A stretch of DNA of 60,000 nucleotides, taken from NCBI GenBank assembly GCA_963575745.1, contig CAUYUJ010015760.1, positions 460,147 to 520,146 of the forward strand, given 5' to 3'. A program made the translations under genes and the position numbers. The DNA is from Prorocentrum cordatum (lineage: Eukaryota; Sar; Dinophyceae; Prorocentrales; Prorocentraceae). The number at the start of each line of letters is the position of its first letter. The first letter of the stretch is position 1. Below are positions 49,366 through 59,888 of the stretch, in pieces. The notes below the pieces were generated by a model that did not search any database, was not told the DNA's origin, and worked only from the letters and a program-made list of their open reading frames with translations.

Positions 49366-50610
49366 CCGACGCCGCGCTCGATTTGTGCAAATATGGCAGA
49401 TTCTGGCCGGCCTGGCATGGCTCCACAAAAACGGCTTCCAATACACATTTTCTTTATGATTTGATGTGGTTTTGGGCTCCGGTACGTCCCTGGCGCAATT
49501 TCGGGTGTCCCGCTCGCGCCAGCTCGCGCGGAGCGTTCGTCGGGCCGCTCCGGAAGCGCTCCGGCTCGCGCGGGGCGCTTGGGCGCGCCTGGGAGCGCCT
49601 GCGAGCGCCCGGGCTTGGGTTTCAGGCCTGCCGACGCCGCGCTCTAGACCGGCAAGTCTGGCAGATTCTGGCCGACCCGGCCAAATGTCAGTGGCTCTTC
49701 AAAAACGCCTCCCAATTTTTATTATTTTATTTGGTTTTGGATTCCGGTACGTCCCCGGCCCAATTTCGGGCGGCCCGCTCGCGCCAGCTCGCGCGGAGTG
49801 CTCGTCGGGCTGCTCCGGGGGCGCTCCGGCTCGCAGGGGGCGCTCGGGCGCGCCTTGGAGCGCCCGGGAGCGCTTGGGCTTGGACTTCGGGCTTGCCGAC
49901 GCCGCGCTCGATTTGGGCAAATCTGGCAGATTCTGGCCGGCCCGGCAAAATGTTCCCAATATACATTTTCAAATTATTATTTAATATGATTTCGGGCTCC
50001 GGTACGTCCCCGGCCCAATTTCGGGCGGCCCGCTCGTGCGAGCTCGCGCGGATTGTTCGTCGGGCCGCTCCGGGGGCGCTCCGGCTCGCGCGGAGCGCTC
50101 GGGCGCGCCTGGGAGCGCGCGGCAGCGCCTGGGCTTGGATTTCGGGCCTTCCGACGCCGCGCTCGATTCGGGCAGATCTGGCACGTTCTGGCCGACCCAG
50201 CAAAATGTGATTGGCTCCAAGAAACGGCTCCCCCAACACATTTTCCTTATTATTTGATTGGTTTTTAGGGTTCCAGTGCGTCCCCGGGTTAATTTCGGGC
50301 GGCCCGCTCGCGCCAGCTCGCGCGGAGTGCTCGTCGGGCCGCCCCGGGGGCGCCCCGGGTCGCGCGGGCGCTCGGGCGCGCCTGGGAGCGCCCAGGGGCG
50401 CCTAGGCTTGGATTTCGGGCCTGCCGACGCCGCGCTCGATTCTTGCAAATTTGGCAAATTCTGGCCGACCAGGCAAAATGTCAGTGGCTCCACAAAAACG
50501 ATTCCCAATACATTTTTTCTGTATTATTTCATTTGGTTTTGGGCTCAGGCCCAATTTCGGGCGGCCCGCTCGGGCCAGCGGGCTGCTCCGGGGGCGCTCT
50601 GGCTCGATTC
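49366..50610 (+). repeat. ~265-bp satellite, five tandem monomers
   Basis: CCGACGCCGCGCTC starts monomers at about 49,366, 49,631, 49,897, 50,151 and 50,424. Each has an AT-rich CACAAAAACG...TTTATTATTT part and a GC-rich GGCGGCCCGCTCGCGCCAGC part. Long open frames through it are repeat artefacts. Confidence 0.9.
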
Positions 50611-50619
50611 GGGCGACGG

Positions 50620-51068
50620 ATTTGCGCGAGGGTTGCCGCCGAATTTCAGAAATGTTGCAAATTCCAGAAGTTTTTGGACCCTGGCCCCGCCGATCTGCGC
50701 GAGGGGTGCCAGAAATGTTGCAAATCCCTTGTGTTTTGGGGCCCTGGCCCCGCCGATCTGAGCGAGGGGTGCCACCAAATTTAAAACGCGCGGCAAATCC
50801 CATATGTTTTTGGACCCTGGCCCCGCCGATCTGCGTGAGGGGTGCCACCGAATTTCAGAAATGCTGCAGATTTCAAGTGCTTTTGGACCCTGGCTCCGCC
50901 GATCTGCGCGAGGGATGCAACCGAATTTCAGAAATTTGGCAAATCCTTAATGTTTTTGGACCCTGACCCCGCCGATCTGCGTGAGTGGTGTATTGAATTT
51001 CAGAACTGTGGCAAATCCATTGTGTTTTTGGACCCTGACCCCGCCGATCTGCGTGAGAGGCGATAATT
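50620..51068 (+). repeat. ~72-bp minisatellite, block 2
   Basis: Seven monomers with GACCCTGGCCCCGCCGATCT and TGCGCGAGGGGTGCC, for example at 50,683, 50,738, 50,810, 50,884, 50,957 and 51,028. Same family as block 1. Confidence 0.9.
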
Positions 51069-51959
51069 TTTACCCCCTCGGGAATTCTGAGAACCCTCCC
51101 GGGGGGTGCTAACCAGGGTGGTTTTCGGCTCCCCCCCTCGCGCGGACAGTGGCATTTTTTTGTGTGATCCGCGGGTCGAGAGCGAGCCTCTTCCGGTCGA
51201 AGCTTAGCAGGCCGCGCGCAGCTTCAATTGACAGAGGGAGGAAGTCAGAAGGAGGGGCCCCACGTCAAGGCCAAGAGAGGGCAAAGCCCCGGAATCAAGC
51301 GGTGCCGAAAGCAAAGTGCATGCAAAGGAACGCCTTGCACAGGAACCCGGAGGCGAAGTACCGGAAGAGCAACATGCAGCGGTGGTGGTGCCGTCAGCGG
51401 CGCTTCATGCACACCAGCTTCAAGTAACTGCGGGAGAGGACTCGCCACGTATCCAGGGCGACGCCCGAGAGGCTGAGGAGCACCGCTGGGCCGGAGTGCA
51501 ACGTTGTGCCACCGAACAGGATGCAGGAGAAGCCCAGGCCGTGGTAGTCCAAGGTGCCACGTACACAGGGAAAGAAAACTGCAGTCTGAGGCGCGGCTGT
51601 CAGGACAAACCAGGAATATGCCGCCCACGACCGACTGGGCGTCGGTGCGCTGCAGGGAGGACGCCTGCCCCGCGGCGGCAAGCGCGCAGGATTGGGCCGA
51701 AGCCGCGCACGTTGCGCTGCCGTTCCGCGGCGCCCAGGGCCGTGCCGAGGCCGCGCCGCGCCCGGGGCCGCGGATCCGCCGAGGAGGCGCGGTGCGAGCG
51801 CCGGGCGCCGGGCCGAAGCCGCGCCGCGCAGGGCACTGCCGCCGTGAGAGGGGGGGTAGCGAGCGGGGAGGGGGGGGCGGGCCGGGGGGGGGGAAGGGCC
51901 GGCCCGGCGGGCCAGCCGTCGCCAGGGCAGCCCCGCGCCAGCAGCTGAGCGTAGCGCCC
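51069..51959. other. no gene assigned; possible minus-strand coding tail
   Basis: A minus-strand frame at 51,394-51,681 contains hydrophobic sequence (YHGLGFSCILFGGTTLHSGP) that could be a membrane segment. It may continue the minus-strand gene upstream, but this is uncertain. Confidence 0.3.
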
Positions 51960-52510
51960 GTGCTGGCGGCAGGGGGACCCCGCGGAATCAGGGGGGACAA
52001 GCCGCCCCATATTCAAGTAAAGGAAAGGGGGGGGTGGAGGGCAAGTCGCCGAAGGCGTCGAGCAGGCCGCGCTCGAAGAGAACGCCGCGATGCCAGGGCC
52101 AGCCGGCGGCAGGGAGATCCAGCGGAATCAGGGGGACGAACGGTTTCATATTCAGGTAGTGGAAGGGGGAGGGAGGGGGAGGGGAAGCCGCCGAAGGCGC
52201 TGACCAGGCCGCACTCGTGGAGAACGCCGTGGTGCCAGAACCAGGAGGGGCGGTTCGGGCGAGGTGCCCGGGGTCAAGAGGACGGTGCGGCGCTGCTGTG
52301 CGTCAGCGCTTGGGCGCTGCGCCCCGTGTCAGTGTCCTTTCGTAGCGGGCCGTCCCCCGCGCTCGCTGTGGATGGCCGTGCCCAGGTGCCTCCGGATTCC
52401 TGCTGCAGGGCACTTGCAGTCCCAGTCGATATCGCAAGCGGTGCGGGATCAGGAGGGACTAACCGCCCCAAAATCAGGTGTGCAGGAGGAGGGGAGAGGG
52501 GGAAACCAGG
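51960..52510. repeat. ~141-bp tandem repeat, two clear and one diverged copy
   Basis: GCGGAATCAGGGGG and GAGAACGCCG-G-TGCCAG recur at 141-142-bp spacing (51,981/52,122; 52,077/52,219). A diverged copy starts near 52,440. Confidence 0.7.
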
Positions 52511-52570
52511 GTAGGGCGCTGTGGACGGCGACGCACTGGTCGTACCCGGAGTACAGCGCCAAGAAGCCTG

Positions 52571-54841
52571 CTAGGGACAGGAGGGACGGTGGTGCGGCAC
52601 CCTGTGGCGTCGCCAGGGGGAGAGTCCAGGGTAGGTCAGCGCCTGGGGCGGTTCCTGGTCCAGTCGTCGGCCAGAGCTGCGTGCTTGGCCCTCTCCGCGC
52701 CCTTCGCCTTTGGCTACCTCCCGCTTCCGCTGGAACTCCTGGTGCAGGGTGTTCTCGCGTTCCCAGTCGACGTAGACGCCCGCGTTCCGGGACCACCTAC
52801 CCACGTCGTAGTGGCTGTTGGCCATTCCCTCCAGGAAGCGACCGATCATGTCGGGCTTCCAGCAGGTCGGGTCGAACTTGACTTGGCCCCTGGTCTTGCA
52901 CCAAGAGTGCCAGGCTGCGGTGAAGTAGTAACATCCCTCGGCCTTCAGCCTCAGCAGGTGGGTGGCCGCCGTCTCGTCTGGGCGTCACGGCCAGTTGACA
53001 CGGCGGTCTTCCTAGGGGCGGTTGTGATCAGGGCGGCGTTCATCCTTGTGTTCGGGGTTGCGGCGATCGTCTTGTCGCTGCCAAGGGCCCCACCCTCCGC
53101 TCCTGTCACGATCGCGGTCCCGGTCGCGGTCGCGCTCTCTGGCTCGGTCCCGGTCGCTGGTATCTTTGGACGGGCGCCGCGCCGTGCTGTCGTATCGGCC
53201 CCAGGGGCCCGGGTCACTCACCCTGCCGCGCGCGCGACCGCACTCGCGCGTAGGGCGGGGGTTTGGCGCGGTGCGCCCGGCTCCAGTGGCCGCAGTCCTG
53301 AGCCGCGTGTGCAGGGCACGGTCGTCGGCGCCGGCCATCGCGAGCTCGGTCAGTCCCGTGGATTCGTGGGCCTGGCGGGCCCGGTGCGTCGTGTCGGTGT
53401 CGCGTTCAGGACTGCTGCGTCGCATCTCCCGTGGGCTCGTCCCGATGTGGACCTGCCGATGTGCTCTAGGGTTTGGGGAGGGTGAGACCGCGTGGGCCGT
53501 GCCTGCGGCCTCCGCCAGCCTCTGAGCCTGTTCCTCCTCCTGGGTCTCGTTGGTGTAGTCGGGGATTTCCTCCTTGGTGTGCCCGTGCGGCGGCGGCTCG
53601 TGCATGGGCCCCGTGCGACCGTGCGTGGCGTGCGGGGCTGGGGCCTGGATTTGGGCTGAGCCCCTTCTTCAGACGCCGCTGTGGCGTCTCCAGGGTCGGC
53701 GCCGAGCCAGGAGCTGGCAGGGGCCGCTGGCTCCTGCGGTGCTTGTGCCTTGTCGGGGGGCCTATCCAGGAAAGCGGCTGCGCGGCGCGCCGCATTCCCG
53801 CGTAGGACGTCGGCGCGTAGCGCCTTGGTCCCGGCACCCCAGACTTCAAGCCACTCGTTGCCGATTTGGGCGATCAGGGTTCGCCCGTCCTTCTCGCGGG
53901 CCTGGGCGTCGCGGATTGGTCCGAATACTGCTCCGCCCAGGGGCTGCGCGAACAGGGGCACGGTGCTCTGCGCTGCTCTAAACCACCTGGCTCGGGGGAG
54001 GGTGTCGTTCTGGATGACCACGTAGTCGCCGCTCTCGATGTCTGGGCTGTCCGTCGTGATCGGGCGGGCGGGGGCCTGGAGGGGTTTGTCTGGGACTCGT
54101 CCTTGCCGCCGGTCGCGGTCGCGATCCGCGCGCTCCAGGAGAGGACCAGGGGTTGCGTTGGCAGCTCGTGGGGCCACCGCAGACTTGGTAGCCGCGGGTC
54201 GCGTAGTGGGAGGGATCAAGGCTGGCTCGCTGTCGCGCGGCGTGGGCGGTAGTGGATCGGTGGGCGTCAGGCGCCGGTCCTTGATGGGCCTTGGGCTGTC
54301 TGTGGGGTCGGGGGTACGGGTGTTGCGCCCGTCTATCCGGGGGACGTCGTCCTGCTGGGGCCCGCTGCTGGTCGCAGGCTGCGGGGTCGGCTGAGCTGGC
54401 GATGGTAGCTGCGCCCGTGTGTTCGGTCTCGCCGCTGCGTGTCCCTCCGGCGCCCTGGCCCCTGATCTGGGCCACAGCCTTTACGTGCGTCTCCCTGGCC
54501 GTCATCCTTCGCGCCCAGGCATGGCGCTGTTGCTCTTCCTCTGGCGGAGGCGGCGGCGTGCCGCGAAGGCGGTCCTGGTGGGCTCGCGCCTCCTCATCCC
54601 AGGCAGCAGCCCGCCGTTGCACTTCCTGCTGGTTGGGGCGCAATGCAACCCTTGTGGGGGCGGCAGGGATGCCGGGTAGCGCGGCGAGGGGTTTGGCTCC
54701 GTGGCCAGGGTGCACCGCAGGGCCGTGCCTGTCGAGAACGCGCCGCACTGCGGACGGGGCCATATCCCATTGGTGGATCAGGCAGTTCTCGCAGTACCAG
54801 CCTGGGTGCCAGCGCTTGGACATGAACCCAGAGGTCCTCAT
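52571..54841 (-). pseudogene. frameshifted minus-strand gene, function unknown
   Basis: Read from ATG 54,841, the first segment begins MRTSGFMSKRWHPGWYCENC, with a CxxC pair. After frame changes come DSPDIESGDYVVIQNDTLPR and LIAQIGNEWLEVWGAGTKAL, then an Arg/Asp-repeat basic stretch near 53,100. The C-terminal block is DETAATHLLRLKAEGCYYFT, AAWHSWCKTRGQVKFDPTCW and PDMIGRFLEGMANSHYDVGR, ending near 52,571. The well-formed blocks look conserved, but I do not recognise the family. The frame changes may be introns or decay. Confidence 0.45.
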
Positions 54842-55245
54842 GATCTTAATTTAAGATCGGGTATGTAGGATCTTATTTTATGATCATGATGATTTTTGTA
54901 AATAAGAACCTTACACAACATAGCTGAATTAACAATAGTTTATGGTTCCAGGATCTTCGAAAACACATCGACACCCCATAGAAACTATACACACTTGCCA
55001 TAGGTTGGTTTCCCTTCTCGGATTCGATGAGTTCAGGAGCAACGGGGCAACGAGATTCATGTCGTTGCTTCTGAACTCATCGAATCCGTTGCCCCTCATC
55101 CTCGTCCTCGAGCAAGCTCCATCTGGTTCGAGGCGGACCTTATGGGCAAAGCGCCCGCGCCATCCCCGCGCTTCACGGACATCCGCGAATTCATGGTGCG
55201 GGTGCCGATGGTGCGCGGGGCCCTTCTCTTAAGTAATAAATTAGA
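54842..55245. other. A/T-rich intergenic with a long hairpin
   Basis: Starts with GATCTTAATTTAAGATC, a palindrome next to the start of the minus-strand gene, and a T/A-rich stretch (54,842-54,940). The hairpin at 55,020-55,087 lies here. Confidence 0.6.
55020..55087. repeat. 25-bp hairpin, one mismatch, 18-nt loop
   Basis: GGATTCGATGAGTTCAG-AGCAACG at 55,020-55,044 pairs with its reverse complement at 55,063-55,087, apart from one G/A difference. Confidence 0.95.
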
Positions 55246-55650
55246 ATGAGGGGGCCGAACGGTCATTCATTGTCGCTGGGCGTGGCTGATGCGGGCTTCC
55301 GCGGTGCGGATTGTGTTTCCGTTGTTGCGGTGCGTTGGTGTTGCTGCTGTTGCTGTTTATGTTGCTGTTGCTGTTGTTGTGTTGGTGTCGGTGTTGCTGC
55401 TGCTGCTGCTGTTGTTGTTGTTGCTGTTGTTCTGGTAATCGCCTTCGCCCGCGACCCACCCTGCGACCAACCGCATGACCCACTCAGCGACCCGCCCGCA
55501 TTGCTTTGGCGAGAAACTGCGCCTGCGGCGGGCTTGTTGCCCAGTTTGCAAAAATCGGCGCCTGCGGCTGGCTTCGTCTGAACATCGCAGACTCCCGACG
55601 ACCCCTGCCCCCCTCACTCGTACCTGCAACTGCGGGGTGCCACGTAACCT
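55246..55650 (+). repeat. short version of the (TTG)n composite locus
   Basis: The same head as 3,195 (GGGGGCCGAACGGTCATTCA), a TTG/CTG tract (55,330-55,435), a short CCGCGACCCA array (55,449-55,500), and the same tail as 7,600-7,745 (GGCGCCTGCGG...CCCCCTCACTCGTACCTGCA). The nested units are absent. Confidence 0.8.
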
Positions 55651-55927
55651 CTTACCCTCCTCCTCCTCCTCCAAGGCGCGGGCGCTGCAGGGCGTCCCGG
55701 AGACGCCGCACACGTCGGACGAGGAGGAGGCGACGCAGGTCGATGGCGAACGAATGAGGAGGGAGACAATGATGAGGATCGAATAACAGATGGTGGGAAT
55801 TGGAAGGAACTCGAGGAGGCGACATGCGATGGAAGGGAATAGCAGGAGGACAAGGATGAGGAGGAGGAGGAGGAGGAGGAGGAGGAGAAGGAAGGAAGCG
55901 CAGGAGGAGAACACGTCGAAGGGGCGA
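55651..55927. repeat. TCC and GGA microsatellite region
   Basis: (TCC)n at 55,658-55,675 and (GGA)n at 55,855-55,890. The sequence between reads as charged low-complexity peptide; no gene is called. Confidence 0.6.
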
Positions 55928-56266
55928 CTGCGGAAGCACCGTTAGGAAGTTGGATGCGCTTTGGATGCGGGTTGGGCGCGTCCAATGTGCGTCCAACCCG
56001 CGCCCAATTTGCGAGTGGAAGCAATTTTGAGAGCGAGGGGGAACGCTGGCTCACGGCGAGGATGAGAAGGCGGCACGATACCAAGGATGTGGAGGAAGAC
56101 AACACCATTAGTCGTTACATCATGCTGTTTAACCCTCGCTGTGAGCTAGCGTTCCCCCGCACTCAACACATCGTCCACTCGCAAAACGGATGCGGGTTGG
56201 ACGCAAATTGGACGCGTCCAACCCGCGTCCAAAGCGCATCCAATTTCCTAACGGTGTTTCCGCAGT
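55928..56266. mobile_element. fold-back element with long terminal inverted repeats
   Basis: ACTGCGGAAGCACCGTTAGG at the left and its complement (CCTAACGGTGTTTCCGCAGT) at the right begin inverted repeats of about 90 bp at roughly 90 percent identity. A second inverted block (GGGGGAACGCTGGCTCAC) extends the pairing to about 150 bp. The arms contain TTGGACGCGTCCAA-type subpalindromes. No coding sequence. A shorter relative lies at 59,310-59,358. Confidence 0.8.
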
Positions 56267-56390
56267 TTCGATGATGGTGGTGATGGTGATGGCGATGGAT
56301 ATGTAATGGTGATGGTGACGGTGACGATGATGATGTCGGCTTCGCTGTCGTAGCAGCTAGGTTCGCCTCGAAGCGCCCCCCTCCGCCCAG

Positions 56391-56452
56391 GTGGAGACGG
56401 GCGCGGCTGCGGCAGACACCGACACGAACGAGCTGCAGGCGCACGCAGAGGC

Positions 56453-56508
<56 letters not shown>

Positions 56509-56726
56509 CCCAGACGCAGGCGCAGACGCAGGCGCAGACGCAGGCCCAGACGCAGGCGGAGGCGCAGGCGAAGGTGCAGGCGGAGGTGCAGGCGGAGGCG
56601 GAGTTGCAGGCGGCCTTCGACGCACACGAGTGGGCGGAGACGGCGAGCATGCCCTCCGGCTACGCTGTCGCGAGCGGCGAGGGCTCGGCGGAGGCAGCCG
56701 AGATCATCAGTTCGGACGAGGAGTGA
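56391..56726 (+). CDS. Gln-rich hypothetical protein
   Basis: 111 codons starting METGAAAADTDTNELQAHAE. A run of about 18 Gln encoded by CAG (56,455-56,512) follows, then QAQTQAQTQAQTQAQ repeats and an acidic end (EIISSDEE) before TGA. No domain is known. It may be the 5' part of the gene that resumes at 56,791, interrupted by the hairpin at 56,731-56,813. Low complexity makes a real product uncertain. Confidence 0.35.
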
Positions 56727-56730
56727 GGGG

Positions 56731-56813
56731 ACCAAACGAGTGCAGCAGTCATGGGCTGCGTCGAGTGGGCGACAGCCACTCGACGCAGCCCATGACTGCT
56801 GCACTCGATTGGT
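56731..56813. repeat. 38-bp hairpin, one mismatch, 7-nt loop
   Basis: The arms at 56,731-56,768 and 56,776-56,813 are reverse complements except for one base (AAACGAG against AATCGAG). The loop is GCGACAG. Confidence 0.97.
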
Positions 56814-57056
56814 CCTCCGAGGAGCCGCTGGTGGCGCCGAAGCAGATGATGCAGATGCCTCCAGCGCCAGCGTCGCCGACGTCGCAGCCTCGTTCGGCCA
56901 CCTGGCGCCCGCAGCAGCAGCAGATGACGACGCCTGATTCGCCTGATTGGCCACCGCCTGAGTCGCCACCGCCTGACAGGCATGACACGTTGGGATCCAT
57001 CATTGCCAAGATTGACGACGACGCCACCCTGCCCTACAACAGCGAACCAGCGGCGG

Positions 57057-57102
<46 letters not shown>

Positions 57103-58505
57103 AGCAGCACGACCAGCATCCAGGAACGCCAGCACCAGTCCAAGAGGATCTGCAGCTGCACGCCAAGCGATCGGCATACGGCGGCACGGCAAGGGATGGC
57201 AAGAAGCTCAGGAGGTGGGCCAGGAGGGGTGGATCCGAGAGCGTGGATGCGGCCACCAGTCCCAGGGCCAGCCCGATGTCGGCGGCTCGGCGCATCCCCA
57301 CGCCGCCGCGCGCGCCTGTGCGCGCGCCGTCGCCAGTCAAGCATCGTCCAGAGCCAGCGCCAGTCGAGCATCGTCCAGAGCCAGCGCCAGCCGAGCAGCG
57401 TCAACAGGCAGCACCAGTCGGGCAACAAGCAGACGCTCGTGATGTGCTGTTCACGGGAGAGGACATGGTCGGCATCACCAAGGACTCGCTGGTGGAGAAG
57501 CTGAAGCGCGCCTACCAGACCCTCACGGCGTCCGACGAGACGGCGAACATCCAGGATGTAGACGCCACGTTCGAGAAGTTCTACAAAGGCGCGCTGATTG
57601 TGAAGCTGCGCGAGATGCGCCCCGAGAGCCGCGAGAAGAAGCTCGACGCCCAGCCCGAGGTCCAGGAGACGGCGTTCGAGCGTGAGGAGCGCATGATGTG
57701 GGAGTCCTTGCAGGCGGGCGGCTTCAAGTTCAGCACGGGGAAGAAGAAGGGCAATGCCATTGCTGGGCGGTGGGGCCGCGTGATGCAGAGCGAGAATCAA
57801 TGGTCGGAGAAGTACATGAAGGCGGAGGGCTACCCTGCGAAGAAGGAGATCCGCCAGGAGTGGGCGAAGTGGGAGTTCCACAAGTGGGAGAAGCGGCGGT
57901 CCTTCGAGAAGTCGGTTGGCAACACAAAGTCGCAGAAGATGAAAGGCGTCTACATGCCGTTGGCGAGGCTGGCATGGAAGCTTGGCGGAGGACCTCAGGG
58001 CCAAAAAATGTCCTACGCGTACGCGGCGAAGGCGGTGGTCATGGGCGGCATCTGGACGAAGTGGTGCAACATGACGGACTGTCTCATGTTCCTCTTCGTG
58101 GAGCACTCCTTGGAGGACACCTGGACGCAGGCGTGGGTGAGCTACGAGACATGGATGGAGGCGGGCTCTGGCAGCGACGGTCGCGCAGGTGGCGGCGCTC
58201 GCGGTGCTGGTGGTGCAAGTGCAGCGGTGACCATGCTCGGCGACGCGGTGTCCGAGACGCCCAAGCACGGCGAGCTGCAGGAGCAGCCCATGAGCACCGA
58301 GAAGGCGAAGAAGGCGGAGGGGGGCCGTGCAAGCAGCGGTGAGCCGAAGAAGAGGACGGTCCAGAAGGCAGCTGAATGTTTGCTGGAGTTCCGCAAGGTC
58401 AGGACGCTGTACACGCAGAACATTTCGCAGGAGAGCAGGGGAGGGCCCCGCAGAGTGGAGGGCATGCCACAGGAGATGAAGACGATGCAGACTGTAATTA
58501 GATGA
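56791..58505 (+). CDS. lineage-specific protein with basic Trp/Lys-rich domain; frame change at a CAG tract
   Basis: The likely start is ATG 56,791 (MTAALDWSSEEPLVAPKQMM). This frame reaches the CAG tract at 57,060-57,105 as poly-Gln. The protein-like sequence after the tract (KRSAYGGTARDGKKLRRWAR) is in the frame that reads it as poly-Ser and runs to TGA 58,505. A Pro/Ala-rich linker with PVKHRPEPAPVEHRPEPAP repeats follows, then a helical part (DSLVEKLKRAYQTLTASDE). The last is a conserved-looking domain: GRWGRVMQSENQWSEKYMKA, IRQEWAKWEFHKWEKRRSFE, YMPLARLAWKLGGG, AAKAVVMGGIWTKWCNMTDC. Similar domains recur in dinoflagellate proteins, but I know no function. DNA or RNA binding is only a guess from the charge. 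Confidence 0.55.
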
Positions 58506-59848
58506 CGATGATGAAGATGGCGGTGCTACCGATGACTGCTGCACCGAAAGTTGGGATATCAGGGTGGTAAGGGTCTTGGGGATGCCGCGTTGACACATAT
58601 AGAGGATCAACTGACAGGGCCAGGGGTAAGGGGGGACGCGGGAGAATTAGATGGAGGCTACTGGGTGGATAGAGGATGATGAGGAATAGGAGGACGAGGA
58701 GGAGGAGGAGGATGCGCCCCTTTCTGGCCACCTCGCATCCGATTGGCTAACCCTTCCAAGCAAACAATCACCGTCCCAACGGTCTCCCTCCCAACCCATT
58801 TGTTTCGCTGTCTACATCCGACGCCCTACATCTGCGCATCTCCACATGTGGAGTTGGTGTGCGAACGATCTTACGCGGGAAAGGCAAGGGTGCGTGATGC
58901 AGACGAGTGTGGCTCACGCGAGGATGATGTGCGCGCTCCCTCAGGGAGTCTAGTTGAATGCGTGTAATGTTTGTTTGTTGCTCGACCGTCTGCTACTCTA
59001 TCCCTTCACCTACTGCTCATCGCTACGATTTCCCATCGTTTTCTCATCCCACTCCTCCTTCTCCTCCTCCTCCTCCGCCTCCTTCTCGTATGCACGGAAC
59101 TGGCGCAGATGCTGGCGAGGGGAGGTGACTACGATTGATTCGCTGATCGCTGCTGACAAGGAGTGGAAGTGGGCCAACGCAGAGGACATCAGGGGTGACC
59201 TGGACTTCAACCACGACTTGGTGCCAGGGGATGGGGGGTCGCATCACCTCTCAGTCAGGATGGGGTCACGTGGGCACATGCATAGTAGACTCCGCGTGAA
59301 CCACTCGTGTTTGGATGTAACTTGGACGCGACCTGGGCGCGTCCAAGTCGCATCCAAATCCATCTGCGCGTGGTCTACGAATGCGTGCGTCTACCAAGCT
59401 CCAAAAACGTGCGTATCTGCGAGGAGCCCCAACGCACCCGTCACACGATACAATCGTTTCCTCTCTGGGTGAACGGCTCGCGCCCACGGTGTAGTCCCGT
59501 GCATGTAGGGGGTGGGGGTGGCATGTGTTCTCGAGAGGGCAGCGATAAGGTCCTCCTCAGCTTCGATTGGTCGATACCAGTTGGAGGTGTCGCGCAGTTT
59601 ACTGGTTTGCTCGGCGCAGTCGTTCTCATCGTCACCCTGTCCCCCCTCAGCATCACCTTTCATCGCGCCACCGCCCGCCTGCCCATCTCACTTCCCCCAC
59701 CTCACCCTCGCCATCCTTCGCCACCCCTTCCACATCCTGCCCCTCCTCGTCCAATGTCTTCTCCTCTCTTCACCCCTAAGCGCATCGCCCCCATCACCAT
59801 CCACGGTGATCCGTGCGTGTCACGCTCAGATCATCGCCGTCATCCGCA
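58506..59848. other. no gene recognised; hairpin and GGA/TCC tracts
   Basis: GGA-type repeats lie at 58,677-58,712 and TCC repeats at 59,045-59,085. Short frames on both strands lack domains. The hairpin related to the fold-back element lies at 59,310-59,358. Confidence 0.5.
59310..59358. repeat. hairpin related to the fold-back element
   Basis: TTTGGATG-TAA-CTTGGACGCG pairs with CGCGTCCAAG-TCG-CATCCAAA around the loop ACCTGGG. The TTGGATG and TTGGACGCGTCCAA motifs are shared with 55,928-56,266. Confidence 0.75.
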
Positions 59849-59860
59849 GCCTTTTTTCAG
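59849..59860 (+). promoter_or_regulatory. candidate splice (or trans-splice) acceptor
   Basis: CCTTTTTTCAG precedes the partial gene by 28 bases. It is a plausible site for SL addition. Confidence 0.4.
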
Positions 59861-59888
59861 GCTGTGCAGAGGCGCCGTGCTGGGCGCC

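Noticed and set aside
49347-50761. Frames of 170-290 codons across the 265-bp satellite
   Set aside because: The monomer length and composition keep several frames open. The peptides repeat with the DNA monomers and match no family.
57000-58610. Minus-strand frame of 536 codons opposite the Trp/Lys-rich gene
   Set aside because: It is the antisense of a GC-rich coding region, Leu/Arg-rich, with no domain. The plus frame has the protein-like composition.
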